Below are positions 44,198-56,100 of a DNA stretch of 64,000 nucleotides, in pieces (the first letter of the stretch is position 1; every line of letters starts with the position of its first letter). Location: NCBI GenBank assembly GCA_021030905.1, contig JAGFMI010000013.1, forward strand, positions 310,001-374,000, in the 5' to 3' direction. A program made the position numbers and the translations under genes. Source of the stretch: Pyrenula massariospora (lineage: Eukaryota > Ascomycota > Eurotiomycetes > Pyrenulales > Pyrenulaceae). The notes beneath the pieces were generated by a model. That model ran no database searches and had not been told where the DNA came from. It worked only from the letters and a program-made list of their open reading frames with translations.

Positions 44198-45396
44198 TGA
44201 AGTCTTATACTACGTGTGGTTCCCCGATTAGGTAGTCAGCGTGAATATGCAGTTGGGTTATGATGGAGCTAGGAAATGATTTTGTCGCAAAATTTGTTGT
44301 ATACTATTAGAAATCTGGTGTGTGCCATAGCACAAGCGTCTTGGGTAAATGTAGATGAAAAAAAAAGAGAGCTTTGGTGATGTTAGGAGAGGTAGATAGT
44401 GCGCAGTCGTTTCTGACGATTGTTCATCGGTCGCGAGCAATGGAAAGGAGAGCGGGTGAAAGTGGACATTTCGGAGATAAGTTGGAGCTAAATGTAAGGA
44501 GAGCATGAAAGGAGAAATGAACTTGTGCAAACTGAGACACCTGAGCGCTAGAGACATGTGCAGTGGCCATTTGATGCCCTTTTGGGCTGCGGCGTGCAGC
44601 TGGAGCAAGTTTCCCATTGATCGACCAACTTGTGACCGACCTCAGGCGTCATGCTGTGCAGGAGCTGAACTCCTTTTTTTAGCTATGGTTGGTGGGAGCT
44701 CTCGTCGGGCGGAGGACCGTCCCAGCTCTGTGCAGGACAAATATCTCTGTAGATATGTTGTGGTCAAAATCCTCAGCAGGTGAAATGGCAGACGCTGTCT
44801 AATGCGAGCACCCCATCTTGATCACCTCAACATACAGGATGATTAAATTTAGGTCGTGTGGTAAGCGGCTCTTCCGGGCTCCCGCCTGAATCTTGCTGCT
44901 GGTCCCCCAATCGCCGCTGACTACCGCCCCCGGGGCCTCCCCCGCACTGCCCTCCTGATTGGCCCTGTTCGCGCAGTCAAGGCCATCCCCCGGGCGTCGT
45001 GCCTGGGGCTCGCTTCGGTCCCTGAGAGGAATTCTGTCCACACCCCAATCTTGAATCATGATCCTTTGACTTTTTGGCTTTCTACTCCCACAACGGGCCC
45101 GACGAGGTAGACTCCACCTCTCAGGTACCAAATCTCTCCTCCTTTTGAAGCTTCAGCCTTGTTAAAGCGTCGTGCGTTCGTGCGTTCGGGACCGGAAGGC
45201 CGGGTCCAATTCACAAAGTTACTATTCCCTCTCCGTGGTGTCCACCCCACAAACTCCTTCACCTCCTCCCTACCCTCTCAATACGTGCTCGACGTTGACC
45301 TCCTTGCCCTTTGGGCAGTCACTGTCTCCCAAAATCCTTCACTCTCCCTCAATAACAACCTACGCTCCTCACTGCCTTTCCGTTCATGGACGTGCA
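44198..45396. other. Intergenic region upstream of the OTU gene
   Basis: About 1.2 kb between two plus-strand genes. The last 150 bp before the OTU start are pyrimidine-rich (CTCC/CTTC runs), as in many fungal leaders. No gene is supported; frames at 45172 and 45159 are upstream extensions or shadows of the OTU exon. Confidence 0.5.
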
Positions 45397-46735
45397 ATGC
45401 CTCCTAAGAAGAGTAAAGGCCGCCCCAAAAGCAAGCCTCTACCCCTGGTAATCCGCCAGAACCGCACAGTCTTTCCGCTTCTACGCGAATGGGGCTTGTA
45501 TCAGAAGAAAATGCTCGGAGACGGTTGGTTCTGCTGTTTTGCTACCTATTTGTGGAAGTCCTCTGACGCGTTAGTGCTGCAGGCAACTGCCTATTTGCAA
45601 GCCTGTCCGACCAGCTTTATTCCACCCCCAAGCGACATACCGAAATTCGGAAGACAATTGTGGAATGGATGCGTGAAAATAGACTGGACTTTGAGGCATA
45701 TTGTATTCCTGAAGATATGCAGTCGAAACGCCCACTACGCACACGATCAACTACAACATCAACTTCGAGAAGACGGACACCAACGCCAGATGACCCCTTC
45801 GAAGCCTACTTGACACAAATGGCTACAGACGCGACCTTTGGTGGTCACGCCGAATTGTTGGCCTTTTGTCAGGCCTGGGATCGAGACATTATCATCCACC
45901 GACCTGAGGGACAAGCACAATTGCTGCAGCAAATTGATAACACCTTACCCTCAAAAGTACCTGATAGGAAATACGTGCACGTTTCATTTGGCGTATGTAT
46001 ATGTGATTGGAATCATACTTTATCTTTATCAAGCTGACTGTGCACTAGGATGAAGATCGGCGGCCACACTACGATTCGATAAGGAATATTGATCCTTCGA
46101 AACCAGATCTACCGGGTCCCATATCTGCGCTTGCTGCCGAGGGTGAGAAGACTGGCTACAAAAAGGCCGAGCTACGCCATAGCCATGGAGTAGGCAAACC
46201 TGGACACGGTCTAACCTCCGAACAGATCCAAGACCTCCTTATCCAAGGCCGCGCCGACCTTGACCACGGTCTCCGCTCCTTGATCCAAGAAGACAGAGCC
46301 AGAAGCTCGTCAAGATCCTCCTCCCAACACAGCGCCAGCTCGGGAAAACGCTCCCTCGACGATGACGGTGAAACGCATCGTGCCCGGAAACGCCCCGACC
46401 GGCGCATCAGCCTCAGAAACCGAACCATTGCCCTCGTCTCGCCGGTGGAGAAGGTCCCGGAAATCCCCTTCCCCTTACGGCTCGGCTCATCGGGCCCGCT
46501 GACTCCGAGCTCGGACGCCCCAGAGAGCTCTGTGGACCAGGACGAGTCCTCCACACCCTCGCAGACCAGCGACGTCACCGACCCGGCCGACTCCTTCGAC
46601 CAACCAGCCTTCAGCCAGAAGCCGGAAGAGTACAACGACGCCGGCTCGCCCGTCGAGGTCGAACCTGGGGGCCCTCCTCCGCCAAAGCATCGGACCAATT
46701 CTTCTTCGAAGCTCCTCGCCACAAGACACGGCTAG
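45397..46735 (+). CDS. OTU-family cysteine protease (deubiquitinase)
   Basis: Probable deubiquitinase of the OTU superfamily. Three exons, 45397-45523, 45583-45992 and 46049-46735 (introns 59 and 56 nt), give 407 residues. The start is MPPKKSKGRPKSKPLPLVIR. Splicing restores the catalytic DGNCLFASLSDQLY with Cys45, then RHTEIRKTIVEWMREN, FGGHAELLAFCQAWDRDIII and the histidine segment DRRPHYDSIR with His186 at the end of the core. The Asp-Gly-Asn-Cys and His-Tyr pairs match OTU cysteine proteases. After the domain comes a 220-residue disordered Ser/Pro/Arg-rich tail. The third exon is GC- and C-rich, unlike the first two. It converges on Nup192. The ubiquitin-chain preference cannot be read here. 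Confidence 0.92.
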
Positions 46736-47271
46736 GTGCCGTATCCTGTGATTCTGCGTGGGCTTGGATAGAAGGACTACAACAACTCACGACGTATAAA
46801 GCCGGGCCGTACAAGGAAAGAAAAAGCATTGGGAAACTTTGGAGTTTAAGATTGGGAAGACTCGGCAAAGTACGGGCATTTCTAGAAAAAGAATTTATCT
46901 ATATTTTTTGTCTCTTTTTTGATGGCATCTGCATAGCGATAGCATCGAGATACCCCCTTTTCCAGAGCATAGCGTTTGGCGAATTATGGGTTATTCAGCG
47001 AAATCTACGAATATCGGTAGCAAAGTTCTTTTTTTCTTCTATCTAGATAGGTACTTAACATGCCCTAGGAAGATAGCGAGGGAAAATCATACAAGAGCTT
47101 TCGCTATTTTCTGACATTATGGGTATCAATTTTGTGCTAATCTGGCTCCCATTCCTGACGCCGACGCTAGTATGTACCAAAGCCCTACCCACTCCCGTCC
47201 TTTCGTTATCACTGCTGATAGATATGCGATTTTCTTGGTCTTTTTCACTGAGCTCCAGAGCCTCACGTGAA
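46736..47271. other. Convergent intergenic region (OTU / Nup192)
   Basis: About 535 bp between facing stop codons, AT-rich at 46,830-47,060, expected to contain both 3' UTRs. No gene is visible. The sequence turns sharply C-rich at about 47,370 inside the last Nup192 intron. Confidence 0.5.
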
Positions 47272-50200
47272 TCACGTAAAAACCTTCCTCCCCCTTCCTC
47301 CTCCTTGTTGCTGCGGGTCGTTGAACTGCAAACACTCTCGTCAGTATCCATTCCAAAACACACCCGCTCAAAACGCAGAACAGAACGGAAACCCCCCCCC
47401 CATCAACCACAAACAAGCAAGCGTAACGTAACATAACACAACATACCTCCTCAAACCCCACCAACCCCACGAGCACGGTATAACTCTTCACAATGCTCTC
47501 CAACTCCCCCGTCTCGCCCTGCCCCCCCTTACTACCCACACCCACACCGATACCCGCGTACCGCTTAAACATGCCGACGACGTTCGGCCGGTAGTCGGCC
47601 AGGAAGCGGCGCACCTGGGCACGTGTGCGCTCGTTGTCGACGCCGCGCGCGACGAAGGTGGCGGTTAGCAGGCGCAGGACGGCTGCGATCAGGGCGTGGT
47701 AGCGGTGGAGGGCTGTTGGGGTTTCGAGGTCTAGGGGGAGGGGTGCGGTTAGTGGGTGGAGGGATGGATTAGGGGAAGGGGAAAAAAAAAAGGGGGGGGG
47801 GGGGGGTTACCGAGGCCGAGATCGGGGTCGACGGTGAAGAGGCCGGACTCGCGGATGGCGGGGAAGAGGCCGGCTTCGAGGATGTGTTTGGCGCCCGGGG
47901 TGGTTTTGGCGAGGCGGAGGAGGAGGGAGATGCGGGTGGAGAAGTGGAGGAGGAGGGTTGGGATGTCTGCGGGTGGGTTTGTTAGGAAATTTGAGTATGG
48001 TGTGGATTTAGGGTTTGACTTGCCGTCTGGGGTGCTCTCCTGGACATCGACGGCGATCGTCTTGATTGGTTCGATGAGAGCATCTATGAAGTTGACCCGG
48101 ATCAGGAATTGTAGGATTAGAGGCGAGTTTTGCTTCTGCCCTAACGCAGCGAGCATATTCAGGAATACAAGAGCGGACAGTCGGCAGGCATCATCAGCTG
48201 TATCGGCGTCATTGCAGATCGTGTTCATGACACGCGCTCCGGCCCTAGTTACGGCGTCGAGGCTTTGCTGTCGCCATTTGATTGTGCCAGTGTCGTTGCC
48301 ACTAGTAATATGACGGAGATACCGTGAAGACATGGTATAGAGCAAGCACCTCAAACGGGATGTTGAAGTTGGGGCATGAATACCTGTTAAACAGATGCGG
48401 AAGAGGTGGCGGACTTTATCATGCACAATACCTGAAAGTCTGCTAGGCGCGTCGTTGTCCAGGGACTTCTCCAGAATCTTGGTGAGAGTGTCCGCGAGTC
48501 TGGCGAGGTCAAATGTTTGGTCAGTGCTGTCGAGGAGGAGGGTTTCAAGCTTCGGAAGGATTAGCTGCAACAATTGGAGTGACAACTGTGCCTGCGGGAG
48601 CCCTGTACCAGAGCAAGATTCAAGAGTGAGAACTGCAAGTTCAACCCAAGCTTGCAAAGCTTTTGCCTTATTTACTCGCACAAGCTGAACACGGTTTGAG
48701 ATCTCTGCAAACCGGAAAAGATCTTCAGCTTCTGAGCGTACACGATCCTTGTCAGCAGCGCTGCCTCCCTGCACTGAACCATTGCGGAATATTGCCGATT
48801 GAAGGCTGTCTTGCATTTTGTCGAGATCATAGAAGACGGTATCAGGTTTGCTGGTCTGAATACAGCAGGAGCCCATATCTATACCGGACAATATTGTAGG
48901 TCGAGGCAGGTGAAGGTCCGGCCCATCGTCGACATCTGCAATGTCGAACAGATCGAATAGAGTGGCACTCTGGTTTGAGGTTTCTTGACTGTCGATTGAT
49001 TGACCTAAGAGCAGGGCTACAACGTCGCTCCGGGCAGCGGTCAAACCGACTTGGGATACGGTGCGAAGTTCGGTCAATGCATATTCAAAAAGAAGGGCGC
49101 GAAATGCCAGGAATTCAGCCAAAGCCTCTGCAGAGCTTGCAAAGAAGAAATCGTCGACGCCAAGGGGAACATCATCCCAGAGACTATCAGGGCCGATCAA
49201 CTGCTGATTTGATAGTAAGCTTGTAAGGAATCTAGCTTTGCGCATCTCACCAATGGTAAGAATCGCGGAGAGTTGGGAGCTCCAAAGATTTTGAAGTACT
49301 TGAAGGCTGACTCTCTTTAGATGCAAAAACCATGATCTGAAATTCATGCCTTCACCGTCTGGGTAGCTTTGCACAAGCTGCAATAAGCCATGGAGTAAAG
49401 ATGAGCCGCTGTCAATAAGTCCATCAGGTGGCACAGCTAAGGACTGCCCAACAACAGAAAACCCTAATAAAGGATGTGCAATATTAGGTACATCTGGTAG
49501 GGATTCTAGACAGCCGTTTAAGAAGGCGCAGATGCCGTCTTTAATTACATAGCTTGCAGCCTCTGGACCTTGCTCCAGTTCCATCACGTTGAAGCGCATC
49601 CTCATAATAAGATTAATGGAGGTCGCGTCATCGGTAACTCGAGGGTCCAAGATGGGGATTGGGTTTCTAGTTTGTCTTGTACCATTGGAAAAATTCAAGC
49701 CACGGGTCAGCCTTCTGGAGGTTGCTAGCTTCTGAAGTAGGGCTAGAGACCTCAACACAAGTTCGTCATGACTAGTACCGGCATATTCACGAAAATCGCC
49801 TAGATTTGACGAAAAATTGAAAATGCACTCTTCGAAGGACGAAAAGCCCGAGTCACTGATGGAAGTCCTTCCACTGGATGCTTTTTTCACAAGGGGTCGG
49901 ACGACGTCCAGATAATCGGCTTCGTAGATGAGAATAAGATTCAAAACGTCAATACTCCGTTGGAGCGTTGCAATTAAAATCGAGTCTGACGGCGACTGAT
50001 GCACTTTTTCGGGAGGGGCTTTTGAGCAAATGAAGAGCATTCTGATCACATCTGTGCTGAAGAGCCATTCCATGACTCTGGCAAATGGATGGCGAAGTAT
50101 ATACTTTTCTTCAACATTTCCAGGATTAGCTTGCAAGGCTCCTGATTTTTGACTTGCAGCATCGACAACATGAACATCAAAGGTTTCCAGACAAGTGGCT

Positions 50201-52613
50201 ATGAAATCAAGGCAGTTGAAACGGAGGAGCAGGTTGGGCGACTCATCCTGAACATCGGCTAGTCGCTTAGCGAAGACCATTCCCATGACAAAATCTACAT
50301 AGGGATCAACTCCAGGCGAGCGGTAATTCGAACCTAAGGATTCGGGAAATGCGAGTGCTTCTTGCATCTGGTCGCCTGCTTCTATTGCAGGCTGGAGTAG
50401 TGTCTTGAGGAGAGCAACGTAGGCGTTAGCCTGATCTGCGCTACTCGCAATATTCTCTAGATAGAAGAGAACAGTCTGTTGGCGAGGTCGGATACTTTGT
50501 CCTGGATTTGCAATGTTGCTGCTCCCTGCCTCGCCAGAGCTGAACTGGTCAAGCCGAGTCCACATCTCATGGCTGCTCACTAAGGATTTCTTTGTTAGGA
50601 GTGCTCGAAGAGTGGTAAAAATGCTCGCTCGTAGATAGCTTGGCACTGGACCAGCACTGAGCGGGAACAAAATCGCGACGAGATCTAATGTTTTATTGAA
50701 AAACAGGAATTCTCGAGCCGCAACACTCTGTTCACACATGTGTGTCATGAGGCGCAGGTAGCAGGATAGCATCACCGGGCTTTCTAGTTCGTTCATCGCT
50801 GCTATATGAGGATCAGACGCAGGTGGCAAGGGCCGCCGAGACTGTGGCCGCTCATGGACCTTCACTGAATAGAACTCAAGCTCTGCAAACATCTGCCCAT
50901 AACTCATTGAAGGCGATTTTCTGAAGCGCGAAGCACTCTGATACTCATCCTCAAGGAGGAATTTGTGAGCAGCCTCTCCCGCGGCTGGTCCCTCGGAAAC
51001 AGCACAAAGCATATCACAGAATGCGCTGACTCTGGGGACAGTCTGCCGCTTTGAAGACCATCGCAAAAATCCATACAGATTGCTCTCAGGGTCCGTCCAG
51101 AATGCTTCGGCAGCTTCCGGACGATGTTCAAACGCGAAGGATATCAATACTAAGAAGCTCTCCAAATGAAGCTTGGTATCCGCAACACTGTCGTCTGGGC
51201 CTTGTTCCACGTTCTGATTAGCAGCAATATGATGTAGACGTTCATCATCTTCCACGCTCTTGAGTTGGCGGATGGCGTCAGGCATGTTCGTAATCCAACA
51301 CTCTGCAAAAGACTCCATATTTTCCATGAATAGGTGCTGAAATGGCGCTGAGGACATCTCGAGACTCTCAAGAGATATGCTTGGCGAATGTGTAAGGAGA
51401 ATATTCACCATTTCCTGTCGCGCTGGATCATGCCATTCATCTGCCGCAAGAACAGCACATATGGAAAGGAGGCTTTCAAGAGCGCCTTCATTAAGTATTT
51501 TGAGGGCAAGGTTCGTCCTGTCTTGAGACTCTTTCTCAAGGTTAACACCTTGCAGAGGACTGGCATTGCTTGGTTCTCGGTACCAGCTACTATAATGGGC
51601 CAACCACAACAGAGCGATGACATGGTCAAACGCGGGTAACTTTCCAGGCTCAGAAATTTTATGTCGTTGAGTTATGAATTGATCTAGGGATCGAGCTTCA
51701 CGAAGAGACCCTGAACCTTCTAAAGAACCATACTGAGCGAAAGCAGCATTGATGGCTGGAGTATAGTGCACCGCTGCCGTGTCAAATCTATCTTTCTTCC
51801 TCAAACCCTCAACCATCTTCCTAAGATCCTCACCAATAGTGTAATTAGCCCTGAAGAGGTAGCAGAGACACGCACCGAGCGCTTCATGCTGCTCTGATAG
51901 GCTTTCCCTCTGTAGTTCGAGCAAATGAGAGTTATCTGATAGCTTGTCTTGACCAAGAACGGCGGCTTTCTGCGCATGCTCGAGGAGCACTTGCTGCCAT
52001 TTGTCAATGGCTTCCATGGCTGAGACGCACTGCCGCGTAAAAGCTGAGCCATTATTGTGACCGCCATTTCTGATCGAGAGGATGTTATCGACAATTTCGC
52101 ACATAAGCCGTTGGGTATCCGGGCCGTTCGAATCGTCAGACGCGGCGCTCAGCACAAGGCGCAGACATTGAGTGATCAAGGTCCTTCGCTCGTGGAAAGC
52201 CGCAATGCTTGCGCCAATCGGCGGTTGAAAATGAGTGTCCGGGTCTTCAGTGACTGCGATCATTAACTTGGCCGCTCTGACCTCATCGAGGTCCAGGGCA
52301 TCTGCGACCTCCAAGGCCGCTTGTTTAAATTCTTCATTTATTTCGACCTCACCCTGATCGAGTTGGAGTTTTCCTGCGCGAGAATTGGTCAGCTTGAATG
52401 ACCGACTGATAGTAACATCAATAACACACCAGAATTGACAATTTGCCTGCTAGCGTTGTCTTTGGGCTTTTTGGCGAGCAGTTGGCGCAAATCCTCGACG
52501 GATGCTTCCAACTCGTGTAAAAGTCGATCGATTGTGGGCAGTCTCGATTGTGAAAAGGCCGTGAGGTCCTGATGAAGACTGCGAAGCCTCTCCAGGCTTT
52601 CGAGCTCCGCCAT
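47272..52613 (-). CDS. NUP192: Nucleoporin Nup192 (Nup205 family)
   Basis: Large alpha-solenoid scaffold nucleoporin of the inner ring of the nuclear pore complex. Exons 52430-52613, 47811-52373, 47447-47730 and 47272-47325 join in phase (introns 56, 80 and 121 nt), giving 1,694 residues, the usual size for the family. The N-terminus MAELESLERLRSLHQDLTAF joins to KLQLDQGEVEINEEFKQAAL and ALDLDEVRAAKLM. The body is almost entirely helical, with segments such as FLFFNKTLDLVAILFPLSAG, EYILRHPFARVMEWLFSTDV and FFASSAEALAEFLAFRALLF. The last two exons are the least certain: they encode HRYHALIAAVLRLLTATFVA, a Gly-rich loop and a short terminal tail. The 80-nt third intron contains a C15/T10 homopolymer. 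The gene is divergent from Tel1. Confidence 0.93.
47782..47806. repeat. A10-G15 homopolymer tract inside a Nup192 intron
   Basis: Ten A followed by fifteen G on the plus strand. In the Nup192 transcript this reads C15 then T10 and starts four bases after the 5' splice site (GTAA). Such tracts are slippage-prone, and the exact length may vary or be mis-called. Confidence 0.9.
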
Positions 52614-53160
52614 GTCAGACCGGCCCTGATGTTAGAGAAGGTGTTCGGTGCGACAGCAGGTCCTCCGCAGCTAGAGAAGCGCGAGCGCGTCTGTTTGCGG
52701 GCTTTTTTTGGAGAAGCTCGGAGAGCATTAGAATACGGTGCACTACAACGCCTGATACGCAGGTATTGTAGCGTACCAGTGCGTACGTACTTTTGGAGAC
52801 TCGATCGCACCTGCAGATCACCTATAAGAGGTGGAATCTAGCGCCTGCCGGAACACATTGAATATTTCCAATGCCTTCCTCGAATCACGTGCTCCTGGCT
52901 GTGGCAGCCCGTCTTTGATCGCTCATCGCCGTGGCACAATGATCACTCATCGACTTCGCTAAGGTACCTCCTAGTCATCATGCTCTATGTCAAAAAATGA
53001 TACTCTTTTCGGCAATCCTTGAACTCGAATCTCCTGTCTGCTTCTGCAAAATCGGTCTTCAGCAGAAAGCTTGGGAGACATCCATGTCGTGGTGATCACC
53101 GGACGCTGTGTTTGAACATGACAGTCCGAACACAACGCGATCTGTCTAGGAGGCTCTCGC
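52614..53160. other. Divergent promoter region between Nup192 and Tel1
   Basis: About 550 bp between the two divergent starts. A CACGTG lies at 52886-52891. The N-terminus of Tel1 is built of very small exons, so part of the right end of this region could be transcribed leader. No other gene is seen. Confidence 0.5.
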
Positions 53161-56100
53161 ATGATGAAGGAGGATGAGCTTGAGACAGTCCTTGGTAATG
53201 AGCTCATCTCATTCGGTCTTGCTGTGTTGCTAATACATGGTAAAGATAAGATCTCCTCTGACAAAATTTTGGAGAGTGGCGACGGAATCAAACGTGAGCT
53301 AGCCGACCCTGCAACCAGAATGTAGCTGACTTAGGAAAGATTTGACACGTCTTCTAGATCAAGAGAAGAGTACAACAAAATTGTAAGTTTGCCTTGCTAG
53401 TTGCTCTCTCTTATTAAACCTAGTAGTGCTAGCGACGCCCTCAAAGATCGCAACTTTCACAAGATTTTCGAGGTTGTGTTTCGTTATGTCAAAAGAGAGA
53501 AAGCTACCTACGCAAGCTCCAGCAAGCCGACCAGCAAGAATGCTGCCGCTTGCAGGCTTTCTTTGGCGGCTGGTGCTCTTCATTTGGCTGTTAAGGTAGG
53601 TCTCACCAAAATTCAGCTCAAGACAACAAATGCTGTAATCGATCACATTCTTGATTGCCTCCCGGATCCCGATGGCGGAATATTCTTCCAACCCCTAGCA
53701 TCTGGTTACTTAAAGGCCATGCGAACAGCTTTGCAGTATGCGCCGCACCGAGAACATTTGCAAGACGACCAATGGGAAGCGCTGGTCAAGTTTCTTTGCT
53801 CCAAAATCAATGATTCCCTTGCAGAGCAGACATCCTTTCCGATCAGCCAAATGCAGGGAGCCAGCTACACGTCTATATTGTCATTATCCCAGAGCTCGCG
53901 TAACACCAGATCTACGCCTCTGAGAGCCAGTCACAGGCAGGAAACGCAAAGAACTTCGTCGGAATCAACATCAACTTTAGAGGATCTTGTTGTTTGCCTC
54001 AACCTCCTCAGTGCTCCTAGCAATCATTTGTTTTTCTCCAAGGCACAGGACATTTTTGCTACCTTGTACTCCTTCATCTTGTCTTCACCCTCATCAGCAA
54101 ACGCACTACAAGAGGCACTAAGTGCTATCAACAGTGTCCTCAGCAAATCGCTTACACAAAGATTGGACTTAGCCCAGCATATAATGACAAATCTGCTTCC
54201 GATTTTCGCACGCCAGTGGTCCGTCAGGTCGAGTACTGTGAGGAGCCAAATACTTGCGACGCTTTTGCTCGGCGTCAAAACACTAACTCCGACGTTCTTG
54301 CGAGAAAATGCCGACAACTTATCTACGTCAATTGAAAACCTGCTCGACACCTTCCGTAGCGAGTACTGTCGTCGGAAAGAGAGGGATCTACTTCTCATAG
54401 ACGATATTGTTTTTTTCGACCATGACCAAAATAGCCCTTGTTCATTGCCATATGTAGGTTCACGTATCATCAGTGACAAGTCACTTGCAAAATGGGTCTT
54501 CATGTCGATAACCTCTTCTCTGGTTGGGTGCCATGACTTCCTTCAAACCGTTGCTAGCAATGGCACTAGCGCATCTGAGAACCCCGAAAAGCGCCAGCGA
54601 CTTACCAGGCCGCTCGAAGAATTCATGCGGCAGGCCTGGTCTTTACAGGGTATCGATCGACTCTTTTGTCTACAGACAGTACCATGGCTTCTTGCGGTCT
54701 CCGAAAAGGCGCAAGACGAGTTCGCTGATCACGTGGATCAATTTCTTGTCTGCATGAACGATGACGATGCGCAGATAGCCTCCTGGTCAGCAATTGGAAT
54801 GGCATGGTAAGTATTGTGGGCGTTTTGTTGATAACACGCTAATTGGTCTCTTACTAGCTTTGCTACCTACAAAGTCGCTCATCGAAAAGACTTATCTATG
54901 AAGTGGTCGCAAGTCTTGGCTACTGCGACGCGCAGCGCCTCGATTCCAGCCTGTTCACGAGGAAGTTGTTATCTCCTCGCAATGATACTGCGGCTGAAGC
55001 TTGTCGATTCTCAGGAGGCATTACATGTTGCCTATGGCACCGTAGTCTCCGATAGTTTCAGTCCCCCTCCTACCTTATCAGATTGTTCTCTAGCGCTCTA
55101 TGAGACAGTCGTCAAGCTTCAGGTTGAATTGAGCCCTCTTTCAATGGCCACAGCAACTTCAAACGTGATGAAATGGCTTAATAATATATGGGATCTGCGT
55201 AAGTCAAAAATGTAATGGATGCCAGTTTCCGAGTAGGTTTCTGACCGTGGCTAGGGACCGTTATGGATCGCGCATATAATCGTCAACTCGCTGAATATGC
55301 CGTTCCATGGAGACTACTCAATCTCTTCTATGCCTGCTCGAATCGGCGGTCGACTTTTCTACATATCAAACAAGCTACCCTTTCAAGCTCGATATTTGGA
55401 TTATGGTTGCGACAGCAGCCGGATCAAGAATTGCAGGATTATCTGCTCTTGTCAGACACCGCTGGGATAATGAAAGATCCGAGCATGGACGACACTAGAG
55501 GATCTCTTATTGACGAAGATCTTAGGAGGCGTATCGACCATATGATCCTCGAAACAATTTTAATAAAGATTAAACAGTTTGGCGAAAGTTGGCAATCAAT
55601 GCGCCGAGAGCGTCTTTCAAACGTAAACACCGATCTCATTCAACTCCTCACCTCAGCGTGCGTTGTTGCAAACTGTTATGCGAATATCTGCAGTTCCTCC
55701 CTCACTTCTTTATGCGCTGCGGTGCAGAAGTCGAGCGATGCGCTTTGGAGCGAAATCCAAACCTTCATGTCTCGCAGAGATTCGGAATCAATTCAACCAT
55801 ATCTGCATGCCACTATTGCTTCACTATCGTTGCGGACTATCTGCGTGGATGATCAGGCTCTCCTTAGCAGGTCGACTGCTTCAATGGTGACGTATGTGTA
55901 TGAAAGGATCAATCTTGACCAGTCCCAAGATTTTGTTCCCGATGCATCTACCGATACAAGCCAGACAGAGATCATGGGCATCGATGAGAATATGGAATCA
56001 CAAAGTAGCCAATCGACTAAGGTGTCGGCAACGTCAGATCCTAATCGGGAGTACTTTGGTAAAGCAGGGCAGCTCTTCTTTTCGAGTAAAGAGATCTTGA

